Below are positions 25,472-34,924 of a stretch of DNA of 64,000 bases, one piece after another; the first letter of the stretch is position 1, and every line of letters begins with the position of its first letter. Below the pieces are notes generated by a model. It had not been told where the DNA came from, searched no databases, and was given only the letters and a program-made list of their open reading frames with translations. Both the position numbers and the translations under genes were made by a program. Source of the DNA: Croceibacterium_A sp044506885 (GTDB taxonomy: Bacteria > Pseudomonadota > Alphaproteobacteria > Sphingomonadales > Sphingomonadaceae); assembly GCA_044506885.1 (NCBI GenBank), contig JBIQKC010000006.1, positions 19,711 to 83,710 of the forward strand. Direction: 5' to 3'.

Positions 25472-26743
25472 ATGGCTGTGACGATGCGCCGCGATTCGCC
25501 GTGGCTGGCGCTGGTGCTGCTGACCGCGATCAGCACGGTCGGTTTCATCGACCGCATCGTGATGAACGTGCTGGCGGTGCCGATCCAGGCGGAGTTCAAG
25601 CTGAGCGACACGCAGGTCGGCCTGCTGACGGGACTGGCCTTCGCGGTGCTCAACGTGGCGCTGGGGATAGTCGTCGCGCGTTATGCGGAGCGCGGGAACC
25701 GGCTGTCGCTGATCGCGGTGGGCACGTTCCTGTGGTCGCTGGCGACAGCGGCCTGCGGCATGGCGACGACCTGGATCAACCTGCTGCTGGCGCGGATCGG
25801 CGTGGGCGTGGGCGAGGCGGTCGGGCTGCCGGCGACGCAGTCGGTCATCTCCGACTATTTCCCGCCGGAACGGCGCGCGACGGCGCTGGGCATCTTCCTG
25901 CTCGCGCCGCCGATCGGCGCTTTCCTCGGCTCGGCCGGCGGTTCGTGGATCGGGCAGGAATACGGCTGGCGCGAGGCGTTCTTCATCGCCACGATTCCCG
26001 GCATATTGCTGGCGTTCGCTGCGTGGATGCTGATCGCCGAGCCGCCGCGCGGCCGCTACGATCCCGGCGCGGGCGACGAGGTTCCCTCGCTCGGCGAAGT
26101 GTTCCGCCGGCTCGTCGGCCTCAAGAGCGCGCGGCAGTTGCTGGCCGGTTCCACGCTCGCCTCGATGGTCGGGTTCGGGCTCAACAGCTTCATGGCCTTC
26201 CTGCTGGTGAGGAAGTTCGAATTCTCGCTGGCCGAGGCGGGGCTGTTCGCCGGCCTGCTCGCCAGCCTGCCGGGCGCGATCTCGGTCGTCGCCGGCGGGC
26301 GATTGGCCGACTGGCTGGGGGCGAGCAATCCGGCCGCCTATGCGCGCATTCCGGGGGTGTGCCTGCTCATCGCCGCGCCGATCTACATGTTTGCGATCAC
26401 GCAGGACAATGTGGTCCTGCTGCTCCTGCTCGTGTTCGTCGCCGCGCTGTTCCAGTACACCTATCTCGGGATCACCTTCGGCGTGTTCCAGAACCTGCTC
26501 CACCCGCGCATGCGCGCGACGGGCTCCGCGCTGCTCAACACGGTCTACGGCCTGATCGGACAGGGCCTCGGCCCGCTGCTGGTCGGCTGGCTGAGCGACC
26601 GGCTGGCGACGCAGTACGGCGCGGGCGACGGCCTCGCCTGGGCGATGGCGGCGGTGGCCGCGATCTACTTGTGGTCGGGCACGCACTACCTGCTCGCCGG
26701 GCGGCACTTGCGCGGAGACCTGGCGGGGGTGCGTGAGGGCTGA
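25472..26743 (+). CDS. MFS transporter (spinster-like)
   Basis: A 423-residue inner-membrane transporter with 12 predicted hydrophobic segments. The N-terminal signature FIDRIVMNVLAVPIQAEFKL and the TM4 segment RIGVGVGEAVGLPATQSVIS, followed by DYFPPERRATALGIF, are typical of the spinster-like branch of the major facilitator superfamily common in sphingomonads. The substrate is unknown. The ATG at 25472 is favoured by GGAGAGGA 8 bases upstream. A family-A repeat separates it from the GST gene. Confidence 0.9.
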   Translation: MAVTMRRDSPWLALVLLTAISTVGFIDRIVMNVLAVPIQAEFKLSDTQVGLLTGLAFAVLNVALGIVVARYAERGNRLSLIAVGTFLWSLATAACGMATTWINLLLARIGVGVGEAVGLPATQSVISDYFPPERRATALGIFLLAPPIGAFLGSAGGSWIGQEYGWREAFFIATIPGILLAFAAWMLIAEPPRGRYDPGAGDEVPSLGEVFRRLVGLKSARQLLAGSTLASMVGFGLNSFMAFLLVRKFEFSLAEAGLFAGLLASLPGAISVVAGGRLADWLGASNPAAYARIPGVCLLIAAPIYMFAITQDNVVLLLLLVFVAALFQYTYLGITFGVFQNLLHPRMRATGSALLNTVYGLIGQGLGPLLVGWLSDRLATQYGAGDGLAWAMAAVAAIYLWSGTHYLLAGRHLRGDLAGVREG

Positions 26744-26752
26744 CCATCGCCA

Positions 26753-28027
26753 TCAGTCCTGCACTGCCCAACGGATTTCGACGCCGTCGGGGACATACAG
26801 CACCGGCGGCTCTTCGCCCGCGACGACTAGCGTCTGATCGAGCGGGATCGCATCGTAGGCCTCGCCCGCGACGAACGCCTGCACGAGACGGCGGCCGGTG
26901 GCCGGAAGGAGATCGGCAGGAATGGGCACCGCGCGGCGACCCGTGTCGCGGAGCCAGTCGGGGCGGCCATCGACGCTGGTGACCACGGGATGAACCACTT
27001 GCAGGTCGGTCGCGTCGCCGAGTCGACCGGCGGCGAGCGGAGCACCGTTCTTCATGAAAATGGCCGGGCCTGTCAGTCGGGCGGCCAGTTCGCGGTGGAG
27101 CGCGCGCCCCTCGGGCCTGTACGCCACCTCGCTGACTTCGGTCTGATCGATCGTCAGGGGATCAAGCCCGGTAAGCCGCGCAAGCCGCGCGGCCATCCAT
27201 TCGCTCGCCCCCGGCGGTGGGCGTTCGGCGGCATGGCCGTAGCCGACGTGGATCAGGAACTTCGCGTCGGGGCCGGCTGCGGCGATTGCGTGGGCGAGGT
27301 TCTCCGCCTGCGCTTGCTCGCGTACTACGATGCTCTCTTGCGGCGGGGTGGCGATGAACTCCGGCGTGAAGGGAATCTCATACGATACCGGCTTGTAACC
27401 TAGCGTCATCGCCCGCCGCACGAGGAAACCGAACACGGGGTCTCTGGTGTAGGTCCCGGTGGAGCTGACCGGATAACCCTCCCTAGCCAGTCGGCTCATC
27501 GCGACCGAGGCCATCTCGGTCGTCTGGTTGACGAAAGTCTCGGCCGCGTAGTGGGTAAAGCCAAGCGGCTTGAGCGCCTCGGCCACCTTCAGAATGAAGG
27601 CCCGGTCGCGCGGGCTGTCGTGCGCCTCGTTTACGATGACGACACGCCGGTCGCGGGCGCGCTCGACGATAGCGCGGATCGCCTCCTCGGCCACTGCTCC
27701 GTCATAGGCGGCGAGCTCCGCAAGGTCGGGGGGCGGCAGAGGCGGTGCGGTGGGATCCTTGTAGAAAAACCCGTCGAGCGCAGGACGCTGCTGGCGGTAG
27801 GACGAGCGCAAGTTGTCGCTGATTTCGCTAGGGTCCGCCGATTCGATCTGCTCGAAAGCGTCGAGATAGCGTCCATTCATCAGCAGCGTCGGGAAGCGCT
27901 GTTCGAGCGGCAGCGCGGCGATGGTTTCGTCGCTGGGGACCGACGCGCTGGAGCCCGCTTGCGCCGGCAGCGCGGCTGGAAGGGCCGTCGCGAGTACCAT
28001 GCCTGCTGCGACGATCCACGTCTTCAT
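26753..28027 (-). CDS. Secreted protein, possible TIKI/ChaN-like fold
   Basis: 424 residues with a Sec signal peptide (MVLATALPAALPAQAG). Two motifs recall the TIKI/ChaN/EreA superfamily: VVIVNEAHDSPRDRAFI (about 126-142) in place of the GE.H motif, and FLIHVGYGHAAE (about 260) in place of the later G.GH motif, with FTHYAAETF between them. These would supply metal- or haem-binding residues. The C-terminal 140 residues are not recognisable. It converges with the MFS gene and lies downstream of the metK terminator. The family assignment is an inference from spaced motifs. Confidence 0.6.
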   Translation of the reverse strand: MKTWIVAAGMVLATALPAALPAQAGSSASVPSDETIAALPLEQRFPTLLMNGRYLDAFEQIESADPSEISDNLRSSYRQQRPALDGFFYKDPTAPPLPPPDLAELAAYDGAVAEEAIRAIVERARDRRVVIVNEAHDSPRDRAFILKVAEALKPLGFTHYAAETFVNQTTEMASVAMSRLAREGYPVSSTGTYTRDPVFGFLVRRAMTLGYKPVSYEIPFTPEFIATPPQESIVVREQAQAENLAHAIAAAGPDAKFLIHVGYGHAAERPPPGASEWMAARLARLTGLDPLTIDQTEVSEVAYRPEGRALHRELAARLTGPAIFMKNGAPLAAGRLGDATDLQVVHPVVTSVDGRPDWLRDTGRRAVPIPADLLPATGRRLVQAFVAGEAYDAIPLDQTLVVAGEEPPVLYVPDGVEIRWAVQD

Positions 28028-28039
28028 CAGCCCGCCCTC

Positions 28040-28062
28040 CTGTCTGACAGATGATATGTCAT
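28040..28062. promoter_or_regulatory. Possible operator ahead of the TIKI-like gene
   Basis: CTGTCTGACAG (28040-28050) is a perfect 11-base palindrome, followed directly by ATGATATGTCAT (28051-28062) with ATGA/TCAT arms. It lies 13 bases upstream of the gene's start, where a repressor could block transcription. Confidence 0.35.
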
Positions 28063-28080
28063 TTTGTCTTGCAGGAAAGG

Positions 28081-28110
28081 CAAAAGGCCCCGCCTTGCGG
28101 CGAGGCCTTC
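28081..28110 (-). terminator. metK terminator
   Basis: On the minus strand AAGGCCTCGCC-GCAA-GGCGGGGCCTTTTG forms a strong stem with a T-run, 24 bases past the metK stop. Confidence 0.85.
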
Positions 28111-28133
28111 ACGTATTGCCGTAAAGAGTGAGT

Positions 28134-29342
28134 TCAGCCCAGCGCCGCCTTCAGGTCGTCCACCAGGTCGGTCTTCTCCCACGGGAAGAAGTCGCCTTCG
28201 GCCTTGCGGCCGAAGTGGCCGTACGCGGCGGTCTTCCTGTAGATCGGCTTGTTGAGGCCGAGGTGCGTGCGGATGCCGCGCGGGGTCAGGCCGCCGAGCT
28301 TGGCGATGCCCTTGATCGCCTCTTCGATCTCGTCGTCGCCCACCGTGCCCGTACCGTGGGTGTCGACGTAGAGCGACAGCGGCTTCGACACGCCGATCGC
28401 GTAGGCGAGCTGGATCGTGCAGCGCTGGGCAAGGCCGGCGGCGACGATGTTCTTGGCCAGATAGCGGCTGATGTAGGCGGCCGAGCGGTCGACCTTGGTC
28501 GGGTCCTTGCCGCTGAACGCGCCGCCGCCGTGAGGGGCCGCGCCGCCGTAGGTGTCGACGATGATCTTGCGCCCCGTCAGCCCGGCGTCGCCGTCGGGCC
28601 CGCCGATCTCGAAGCTGCCGGTGGGGTTGATGTGGTATTCGGTTTCGTCCGACAGCAACTCGGCCGGAATCACGTCGGCCACCACCTGCTTCACGTAGGC
28701 GTGCAGTTCCGCCTCCTTCTCGCCCGCGTCGTAGCCTGGCGCGTGCTGAGTGGAGACGACGATGGCGGTGGCGGCCACGGCCTTGCTGCCTTCGTAGCGC
28801 AGCGTGACCTGGCTTTTGGCGTCGGGCTCCAGGAACGGCGCTGCGCCGGAATGGCGGTCGGCGGCCATGCGTTGCAGGATCTTGTGGCTGTAATCGAGCG
28901 TCGCGGGCATCAGGTCGGGCGTGTCGTTGGCGGCATAGCCGAACATGATTCCCTGATCGCCCGCGCCTTCGTCCTTGTTGCCGCTGGCGTCCACGCCCTG
29001 CGCGATATGGGCCGACTGGCCGTGCAGGTTGTTGTAGAACTTCAGCGTCTGCCAGTGGAAGCCGTCCTGCTCGTAGCCGATTTCGCGCACCGTGTTGCGG
29101 ACGGCCTGCTCGATCTCCTCCAGCGCGCCGGGAGCCCAGCCGCCGTTCTCGTAGATGCCCTTGCAGCGGATTTCTCCGGCCAGCACCACGAGCTGCGTGG
29201 TCGTCAGCGTCTCGCATGCGACGCGCGCCTCGGGGTCCTTGGACAGGAACAGGTCGACGACGGCGTCGGAAATCTGGTCGGACACCTTGTCCGGATGGCC
29301 TTCGGAAACACTCTCGGACGTAAACAGGTAACTCTGGCGCAT
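28134..29342 (-). CDS. metK: S-adenosylmethionine synthase
   Basis: Makes S-adenosylmethionine from methionine and ATP. 402 residues. Family marks are SESVSEGHPDK (9-19, ATP site), the GAGDQGIMFGYA hexapeptide region, and the P-loop-like GGGAFSGKDPTKVDRS. The start MRQSYLFTSESVSEG fits the family; the frame is open further upstream without similarity. It lies 47 nt after lnt, and the spacer is too short for a known SAM riboswitch. The lnt-metK pairing is common in alphaproteobacteria. Confidence 0.97.
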   Translation of the reverse strand: MRQSYLFTSESVSEGHPDKVSDQISDAVVDLFLSKDPEARVACETLTTTQLVVLAGEIRCKGIYENGGWAPGALEEIEQAVRNTVREIGYEQDGFHWQTLKFYNNLHGQSAHIAQGVDASGNKDEGAGDQGIMFGYAANDTPDLMPATLDYSHKILQRMAADRHSGAAPFLEPDAKSQVTLRYEGSKAVAATAIVVSTQHAPGYDAGEKEAELHAYVKQVVADVIPAELLSDETEYHINPTGSFEIGGPDGDAGLTGRKIIVDTYGGAAPHGGGAFSGKDPTKVDRSAAYISRYLAKNIVAAGLAQRCTIQLAYAIGVSKPLSLYVDTHGTGTVGDDEIEEAIKGIAKLGGLTPRGIRTHLGLNKPIYRKTAAYGHFGRKAEGDFFPWEKTDLVDDLKAALG

Positions 29343-29389
29343 GCGGCTCGATCCCTTCTGGAGCGATGGTTCCGGAACAGTGGCGGGGT

Positions 29390-30964
29390 CTAGCGGCGCG
29401 CCCGGCGCAAGGCAATCGCACCGCCGGCGAGGAAAATTGTGGCCCACAACAGGCCAAGTACATTGCCCATCCGCGCAAACAACGTCGGCGGCGCGGCGGG
29501 AGGCGCCACGGTGTCGATCCGTCCGGCGACATGCATCGGCAGATGCTCGCGGACCACGCCGCGCGCGTCGATCACCGCGCTGATCCCGGTGGTCGTGGCG
29601 CGCAGCACCGGCAGCCCTTCCTCGATCGCGCGCATCCGCGCCTGCGCCAGGTGCTGTGGCGGGCCGAACATGCCGAACCAGCCGTCGTTCGATGGGTTGA
29701 AGATGTATTCGGGGCGATTACCCGGTTCCGCCACTTCGCCCGAAAACACGATCTCGTAGCAGATCTGCACTCCGGCGCGGCCGTGCGCGCCGAGGTCGAG
29801 CGTGCGTGGCCCCGGTCCGGGCAGGAAGTCGATCGTTCCCGCCACCAGCCGCGTCAGCCCCAGCGGTTCGAGCAGCGGCCGCATCGGCAGGTATTCGCCG
29901 TAAGGCACCAGATGCGCCTTGGCGTAGCCGCCCACGATCTCGCCTTCGTCGTCCAGCGCGGTGACGGCGTTGTGCGCGCCGCGGGCGAAGCCGTCCTCTA
30001 TCAGCAGGTCGACCGCGCCGGTCAGCAGCAGCGATCCCGGCCCCATCGTCCGCCCGATCCGCCGGCGCGCGAAATCCGGATCGCCGAGCGCGGTCATGCG
30101 GTCGTAGTAGCGCTGCGGATAGCCGGGCCTCAGATAGTCGGCGAGGCCCGATTCGGGCCACAGCAGCAGCCGCGTCTCGCCCGGCGCGCCGGGTGGCGAG
30201 AGGCGGGCGAGGCGGGCGAAGTGCGCTTCGTAGAACAGCGGATCGCTCAGTTGCGCCTGTTCGATATTGGGCTGGACGATGGTGACCGGCAGATGCCCTT
30301 CGCGCGCTTCTCCGGCGGGCAGGTACATGCCCACGGCCAGCAGCGCCGCCACCAGTCCGGCCACCGCCGCCCGCCGCTCGTGCACCAGAAGCGCCAGCGT
30401 GGCGGCTGCGAACACGGCCGCTCCCGACAGTGCATAGGTGCCCATCCATGGCGTCAGCGCGGCAAGACCGGGCCGGTCGAACGGACCGAGCAGGACCATG
30501 GCGAAGGGGTTCCAGGCGTAGCCGGTGAACACCGTGGCGCGCAGCAGTTCCGACACGGTCCAGCAACCGGCGAAGGCGAACGCCAGCGGCCAGCGCAGCC
30601 CCCTGCCGGCAAAGGCCCGCGCACCGAGCGCCGCCAGTGCCGGATAGAGCGCGAGATAAAGCGACAGCAGCGGCACCGCCACCCAGCCGAGCGCCGCCGG
30701 CATTTCCGCCTGATGGGTGAAGGCGGTGGCGATCCAGTTGTTGCCGAATGTGAAATGCCCGACGCCGAAGGTCCAGCCGAGCCATGCGGCGCGCTTCGCA
30801 TCGGGCGCGTCGGCGAGCAGCGCTGCGAATGCAGCCATCGCCGCCAACGCCAGCGGCCACCACCCGAGAGGCGCGAAGCCGGTCGCGGCCAGCACCCCGA
30901 GGACCAGCGCCGCGAGGCCCGGATACGAAGCGATCAGTCGCCGGAACCGGTCGAGACGCGTCAT
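29390..30964 (-). CDS. lnt: Apolipoprotein N-acyltransferase
   Basis: An inner-membrane enzyme that N-acylates the lipidated Cys of apolipoproteins, the last step of lipoprotein maturation. 524 residues with about six N-terminal membrane segments (residues 15-210), a periplasmic carbon-nitrogen-hydrolase domain, and a final membrane helix. The catalytic triad is visible: Glu in LLLWPESGLAD, Lys in GGYAKAHLVPYGEYLP and Cys in VQICYEIVFSG. Its substrates include the lipoproteins seen here (MltA, DUF4136). It is probably cotranscribed with metK. Confidence 0.96.
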   Translation of the reverse strand: MTRLDRFRRLIASYPGLAALVLGVLAATGFAPLGWWPLALAAMAAFAALLADAPDAKRAAWLGWTFGVGHFTFGNNWIATAFTHQAEMPAALGWVAVPLLSLYLALYPALAALGARAFAGRGLRWPLAFAFAGCWTVSELLRATVFTGYAWNPFAMVLLGPFDRPGLAALTPWMGTYALSGAAVFAAATLALLVHERRAAVAGLVAALLAVGMYLPAGEAREGHLPVTIVQPNIEQAQLSDPLFYEAHFARLARLSPPGAPGETRLLLWPESGLADYLRPGYPQRYYDRMTALGDPDFARRRIGRTMGPGSLLLTGAVDLLIEDGFARGAHNAVTALDDEGEIVGGYAKAHLVPYGEYLPMRPLLEPLGLTRLVAGTIDFLPGPGPRTLDLGAHGRAGVQICYEIVFSGEVAEPGNRPEYIFNPSNDGWFGMFGPPQHLAQARMRAIEEGLPVLRATTTGISAVIDARGVVREHLPMHVAGRIDTVAPPAAPPTLFARMGNVLGLLWATIFLAGGAIALRRARR

Positions 30965-31016
30965 CGCGGCTCCGTGCCGCGCATCGCGTCGCCGCGCAAG
31001 CGCTCAGAGCTTCGGG

Positions 31017-31703
31017 TCAGCTTGCTTCTTCGAGCGCTTCCTGATCGCCGTTATCGGCTGGGCGCGGACGCCGTGCGCGGGTCCGGGGCGTGCGCGGGGG
31101 TTCTTCCTCGCGCGCTATGGAGGGTGGCAGGACGGCGGCATCGAAAGCGGCTTCGCTGTCCTCGCCCGGCTCGTCGTCGCGCGATGCGCTGCTCTTCGCT
31201 TCGCCGTTCGCGGGATTGCGGCTGCGCGTGCGCGGGCGGCGCGCGCGCGTATCGCGGACGAAGGGATTGTCCCCGGCGTCGGCCTCTTCGCCTTCGACGC
31301 CGGGCGCGCCTTCGCCGGCGCGCGCTTCGCCGTCATCGCCGCGTTCGCGTCGGCGCGATTGCTGATACTGACGGCCTGCGCCCGATTCGGCCTCGTTGTC
31401 GAACTCGTCGTCGTCCGCCGCGTTGTCGCGCTCGCGGTCGTCGCGCTGGGGGCGCTGTTCCTCGCGCTGGGCGCGGCTGTCGGCGACGACACGGAAATAG
31501 TGATCGGCAAACTGGAGGTAGTACTCGGTCTGCACCCGGTCGCCGTTGAGCGAGGCGTCGTGCGCCAGCTTCTTGTACTTTTCGAGGAGCTGGGGCGCAT
31601 TGCCGCGCGCGCGGCTGTCGATCCGGTTGCCCTGGTTGCCGCCGCCCTGGCCGCGATTGCCGCCACGGCCGCGCCGGCGATTGTTGTTGCGATTCTGGTT
31701 CAA
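31017..31703 (-). CDS. DUF4167 domain protein (putative RNA-binding)
   Basis: 228 residues from a TTG start with AGGAAA upstream. It opens with an Arg/Asn/Gly-rich tract (NRNNNRRRGRGGNRGQGGGN); the conserved DUF4167 core (LLEKYKKLAHDASLNGDRVQ, then TEYYLQFADHYFRVV) lies at about 40-75. The remaining 150 residues are charged, repetitive and probably disordered (RARRPRTRSR motifs). The family is alphaproteobacterial and usually adjoins prmC, as here. The RGG-like composition suggests RNA binding, but no function is established. Confidence 0.88.
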   Translation of the reverse strand: MNQNRNNNRRRGRGGNRGQGGGNQGNRIDSRARGNAPQLLEKYKKLAHDASLNGDRVQTEYYLQFADHYFRVVADSRAQREEQRPQRDDRERDNAADDDEFDNEAESGAGRQYQQSRRRERGDDGEARAGEGAPGVEGEEADAGDNPFVRDTRARRPRTRSRNPANGEAKSSASRDDEPGEDSEAAFDAAVLPPSIAREEEPPRTPRTRARRPRPADNGDQEALEEAS

Positions 31704-31899
31704 AGGAAATCCGTTTCCTCAATTGGGACCGGCCGCGCCGGTCGCATGGCCCCCGCCACCGCGCCTAACACGCCATGTGCAAGGCCGCGTCGTGGTTCCC
31801 CATCTACACAACCGGCGGTTCCCGTCCGCCGCACGTCAAATGATGGAGCTAAGGCCCGGTCCCTGCCGTCTTGGCCGGACCGCTGGCCTAGTCCTTGAG

Positions 31900-32751
31900 T
31901 TAATAGCTCGATCCCGGTTTGCCAAGTCCTAATCGCAGGACCAGCGCGCGCGGGCGGCCGCCGAGGTCGCGCCGCATTTTCACGCCGAAACCCGCAGCCT
32001 GCGCGATGGCCGATACCGCATCGGCCTGCGTGGCGCCGATTTCGAGAACCGCCACGCCATCGTCCGCAAGCAAAGCCGGAATCTGCGGTATCAGTACCCG
32101 ATAGTCGTCCAGCCCCTCGGGCCCGGCGAACAGCGCGCCTTCAGGCTCCCACCGGCGCACATCGGGCGCGATCGGCGCGTCGTTTTCGACATAGGGCGGA
32201 TTGGCGAGGATCAGGTCGAAGCGGCCGAGTCCGTCGGTCCAGACGGGGTGGGTCCAGTCTCGCGACAGAAGCTCCACCCGCCCTTCGCCCGCATGCCGCG
32301 CGGCGTTTTGGGCGGCGATCCGCAACGCATCTTCGGACCGGTCGATGCCCACGCCCGCGGCTTGCGGGGCTTCGGCCAGCACGGTCAGCAGCAGCGCGCC
32401 CGATCCGACACCGCAATCGAGCACCCGGCGCGGGGCTGGAAGCGCTTCCAACGCCGCCGCCACTGTCGTCTCGCTATCCATGCGCGGGATCAGCACGCCC
32501 GGCCCGACGGCGAATTCCCGACCGTAGAACTCCTTGCTGCCGACGATGTAGGCCACCGGTTCATGCGCGGCGCGACGTTCGACCAGTGCGGCGAAAGCTT
32601 CGGGGGCGGGGTCGCGCATATGCCGCAGCAACACTTCCGAACGGCCCGTGCCCAGCGCATGCGCCATCAGCAGCTCGGCATCGAGGCGGGCGGTGTCCGA
32701 AATGGGGGCAAGGCGTTCCGCCGCCTCGCGCAATGCCTGGGCGACCGTCAT
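31900..32751 (-). CDS. prmC: Release factor glutamine methyltransferase
   Basis: Methylates the Gln of the GGQ motif in release factors RF1/RF2, which raises termination efficiency. 283 residues. An N-terminal helical domain (LDAELLMAHALGTGRSEVL) is followed by the PVAYIVGSKEFYGREF segment and a Rossmann methyltransferase domain. Motif I is VLDCGVGSGALLLTVLAE, and motif IV NPPY (ILANPPYVEND) binds the target Gln. The usual partner prfA is not upstream; instead a divergent telA operon begins 191 nt away. Confidence 0.94.
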   Translation of the reverse strand: MTVAQALREAAERLAPISDTARLDAELLMAHALGTGRSEVLLRHMRDPAPEAFAALVERRAAHEPVAYIVGSKEFYGREFAVGPGVLIPRMDSETTVAAALEALPAPRRVLDCGVGSGALLLTVLAEAPQAAGVGIDRSEDALRIAAQNAARHAGEGRVELLSRDWTHPVWTDGLGRFDLILANPPYVENDAPIAPDVRRWEPEGALFAGPEGLDDYRVLIPQIPALLADDGVAVLEIGATQADAVSAIAQAAGFGVKMRRDLGGRPRALVLRLGLGKPGSSY

Positions 32752-32942
32752 GCGCCGTTTCTCCGTTGGTCGCGACCCTTAGGGCGAGTTCGTTTGCACG
32801 GGCAAGCGGGAGCTTGCAGCCCGCCGATTCCCCCTTTCGTTCGCGTCGCGCATGCGGCAGGCTTGCATCGACGTGAGCGGTGCGCCCTTGAACACCGTGT
32901 CTTGCCCACCTAATACAGTTACGAGAAGGGAAGGGAGCAGCA

Positions 32943-34154
32943 GTGGCGACCACCAACCAGACCGCGACCAAGACCGCTACGGACCTCGAACTGACGCCGC
33001 CCGATCCGGTGCCGGTGGTCGCGCCCGACAAGGCCGCCGGGCTCGTACCCGTGAGCGAGGAGAAGAAGAGCAAGCTGGAGGAAAAGGTCGATGCCTTCGT
33101 GGCGGACCTTGTCGCGCAGGAGGCCAATTCGCCCGAATTCGGCAAGAAGGTTGACCAGCTCACCAACATGGGCCGTAAGGAAATCATGGCGGCGGCGGGC
33201 CATTCCAACCGCTTCCTCGACCGGCCGGTGCGGGCGATGGACAAGGACGAAGGCGTCGGCGCCAACCTCGCCGAACTGCGCCGGGTGGTGGAGGATCTCG
33301 ATCCCGGCAAGCGTGGCAAGCTGTCGGGCACCCGCAAGTTCCTCGGCATCATCCCGTTCGGCAACAAGCTGACCAACTACTTCCGCAGCTACCAGAGCGC
33401 GCAGACGCATATCCAGGGCATCCTGACCAATCTCGGCAGCGGCAAGGACGAGCTGCTGATGGACAACGCCGCCATCGACGTCGAGCGGGCCAAGCTGTGG
33501 GAAGCCATGGGCAACCTGGAACAGATGATCCACATCTCAAAAAGCCTCGACGAGAAGCTGGAGGACAAGGCGGCCGAACTCGACGCGACGGATCCGGCCA
33601 AGGCCAAGGCGATCCGCGAAACCGCGCTGTTCTACGTCCGCCAGCGCACGCAGGACCTGCTGACGCAGATGGCGGTGTCGGTGCAGGGCTATCTCGCGCT
33701 GGACCTCGTCAAGAAGAACAACGTCGAACTGGTGAAGGGCGTCGATCGCGCCAGCACTACGACGGTCGGCGCGCTGCGCACGGCGGTAACGGTGGCCGAG
33801 GCGATGACCAACCAGCGGCTGGTGCTGGGCCAGATCACCGCGCTCAACGAAACCACCGCCGGAATCATCGATTCGACCAGCACCCTGCTGCGCGACCAGA
33901 CCGGCAAGATTCATGAACAGGCCGCCGCCAGCACTATCCCGCTCGAAACGCTCCAGCGCGCGTTCCAGAACATCTACGACACGATGGATAACATCGACAC
34001 CTTCAAGCTGCGCGCGCTCGATTCGATGAAGCAGACGGTCGATTCGCTGTCGAAGGAAGTCGAAAAGTCGAAAGGCTACATCGCCCGCGCAGAAGGCCAG
34101 TCCCAGGCGCAGATCGCGGCGAGCGAGCCTTCGCTGCTGTCGCTGGAGAGCTGA
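32943..34154 (+). CDS. TelA/KlaA-family toxic anion resistance protein
   Basis: 403 residues from a GTG start preceded by GAAGGGAAGGGAG. It is a mostly helical TelA-family protein: segments such as NRFLDRPVRAM, LDPGKRGKLSGTRKFLGIIP, YFRSYQSAQTHIQGIL and LLTQMAVSVQGYLALDLVKK are characteristic. The family is linked to tellurite and other anion stress and often sits beside XpaC-like proteins, as here. Its biochemical role is not known. It is the first gene of a three-gene unit with one-base overlaps. Confidence 0.9.
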   Translation: MATTNQTATKTATDLELTPPDPVPVVAPDKAAGLVPVSEEKKSKLEEKVDAFVADLVAQEANSPEFGKKVDQLTNMGRKEIMAAAGHSNRFLDRPVRAMDKDEGVGANLAELRRVVEDLDPGKRGKLSGTRKFLGIIPFGNKLTNYFRSYQSAQTHIQGILTNLGSGKDELLMDNAAIDVERAKLWEAMGNLEQMIHISKSLDEKLEDKAAELDATDPAKAKAIRETALFYVRQRTQDLLTQMAVSVQGYLALDLVKKNNVELVKGVDRASTTTVGALRTAVTVAEAMTNQRLVLGQITALNETTAGIIDSTSTLLRDQTGKIHEQAAASTIPLETLQRAFQNIYDTMDNIDTFKLRALDSMKQTVDSLSKEVEKSKGYIARAEGQSQAQIAASEPSLLSLES

Positions 34155-34924
34155 TGGCCGATTCCACCCGCCAATCGGACGCCATCCTGCGCGAAGCGAA
34201 GCAATCGCTGGCGACGCAGCAGGCCGGCGGCCATCATCGGCGCGCGCGGTCGATCGGGCGCGGCTCGGCCGATCTCAGGCGCCGGAACCTGATGACCCGG
34301 ATCAAGCTGATCGGGGCTGCGTTGATCGGCATCGTGCTGACCGCGATGATTGCCGGGGTGGTGCTGAACGGGGTCGGCTTTACCGGCATCATGGTGGCGT
34401 TCCTCGCGGTGGTCGCGGCGACATTTATCTTCTCCAACTTCCCCAAGGTGAAAGTGCCGAAGCGCGCCGACCTCAACACCGGCGACGTGCGTCAGCTAGT
34501 CTCGCGCACGGAGCTGTGGCTCGAACATCAGCGCCCGGCGCTGCCGCCCCCGGCGGTGACCTTGGTGGACAAGATCGGCGTCCAGCTCGACGCGCTCGGC
34601 CTCCAGCTAGAAACCGTCGATCAGGGGCATCCGTCGGCGCGCGAAGTGCGCAAGCTGGTCGGCGAGCACCTGCCGGAGATGGTCGACAGCTACCGCAGGA
34701 TTCCCGCTCATCTGCGCAAGGAGCAGCGCGCCGGGCGCACGCCCGACGAGCAACTGGTGGACAGCCTCGGCAAGATCAGCACGGAGATCGATTCGGTCAC
34801 TCGCCAGCTCGCCGACGGGGCGCTCGACGATCTGGCGATCAAGACCCGCTATCTCGATTACCGCTACGGTGCCGACGGCGAACCGGCGGCGCTGCCCGAC
34901 GACCGGGCGGGAAGGACCGTCTGA
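34154..34924 (+). CDS. XpaC-like membrane protein of the TelA operon
   Basis: 256 residues. A basic N-terminus (HHRRARSIGRGSADLRRRN) is followed by two adjacent hydrophobic helices at about 50-92 (LIGAALIGIVLTAMIAGVV and GIMVAFLAVVAATFIFS). A long soluble helical C-terminal domain follows (VDKIGVQLDALGLQLETVD..., VDSYRRIPAHLRKEQRAGR). This layout, and the position directly after telA, fits the XpaC (5-bromo-4-chloroindolyl phosphate hydrolysis) family, whose true function is unclear. Its ATG overlaps the telA stop and its stop overlaps the next start. Confidence 0.75.
   Translation: MADSTRQSDAILREAKQSLATQQAGGHHRRARSIGRGSADLRRRNLMTRIKLIGAALIGIVLTAMIAGVVLNGVGFTGIMVAFLAVVAATFIFSNFPKVKVPKRADLNTGDVRQLVSRTELWLEHQRPALPPPAVTLVDKIGVQLDALGLQLETVDQGHPSAREVRKLVGEHLPEMVDSYRRIPAHLRKEQRAGRTPDEQLVDSLGKISTEIDSVTRQLADGALDDLAIKTRYLDYRYGADGEPAALPDDRAGRTV

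Noticed and set aside
29343..29389. SAM riboswitch before metK
   Set aside because: The lnt-metK spacer is only 47 nt and shows no SAM-II or SAM-V-like pseudoknot pattern that I can recognise.
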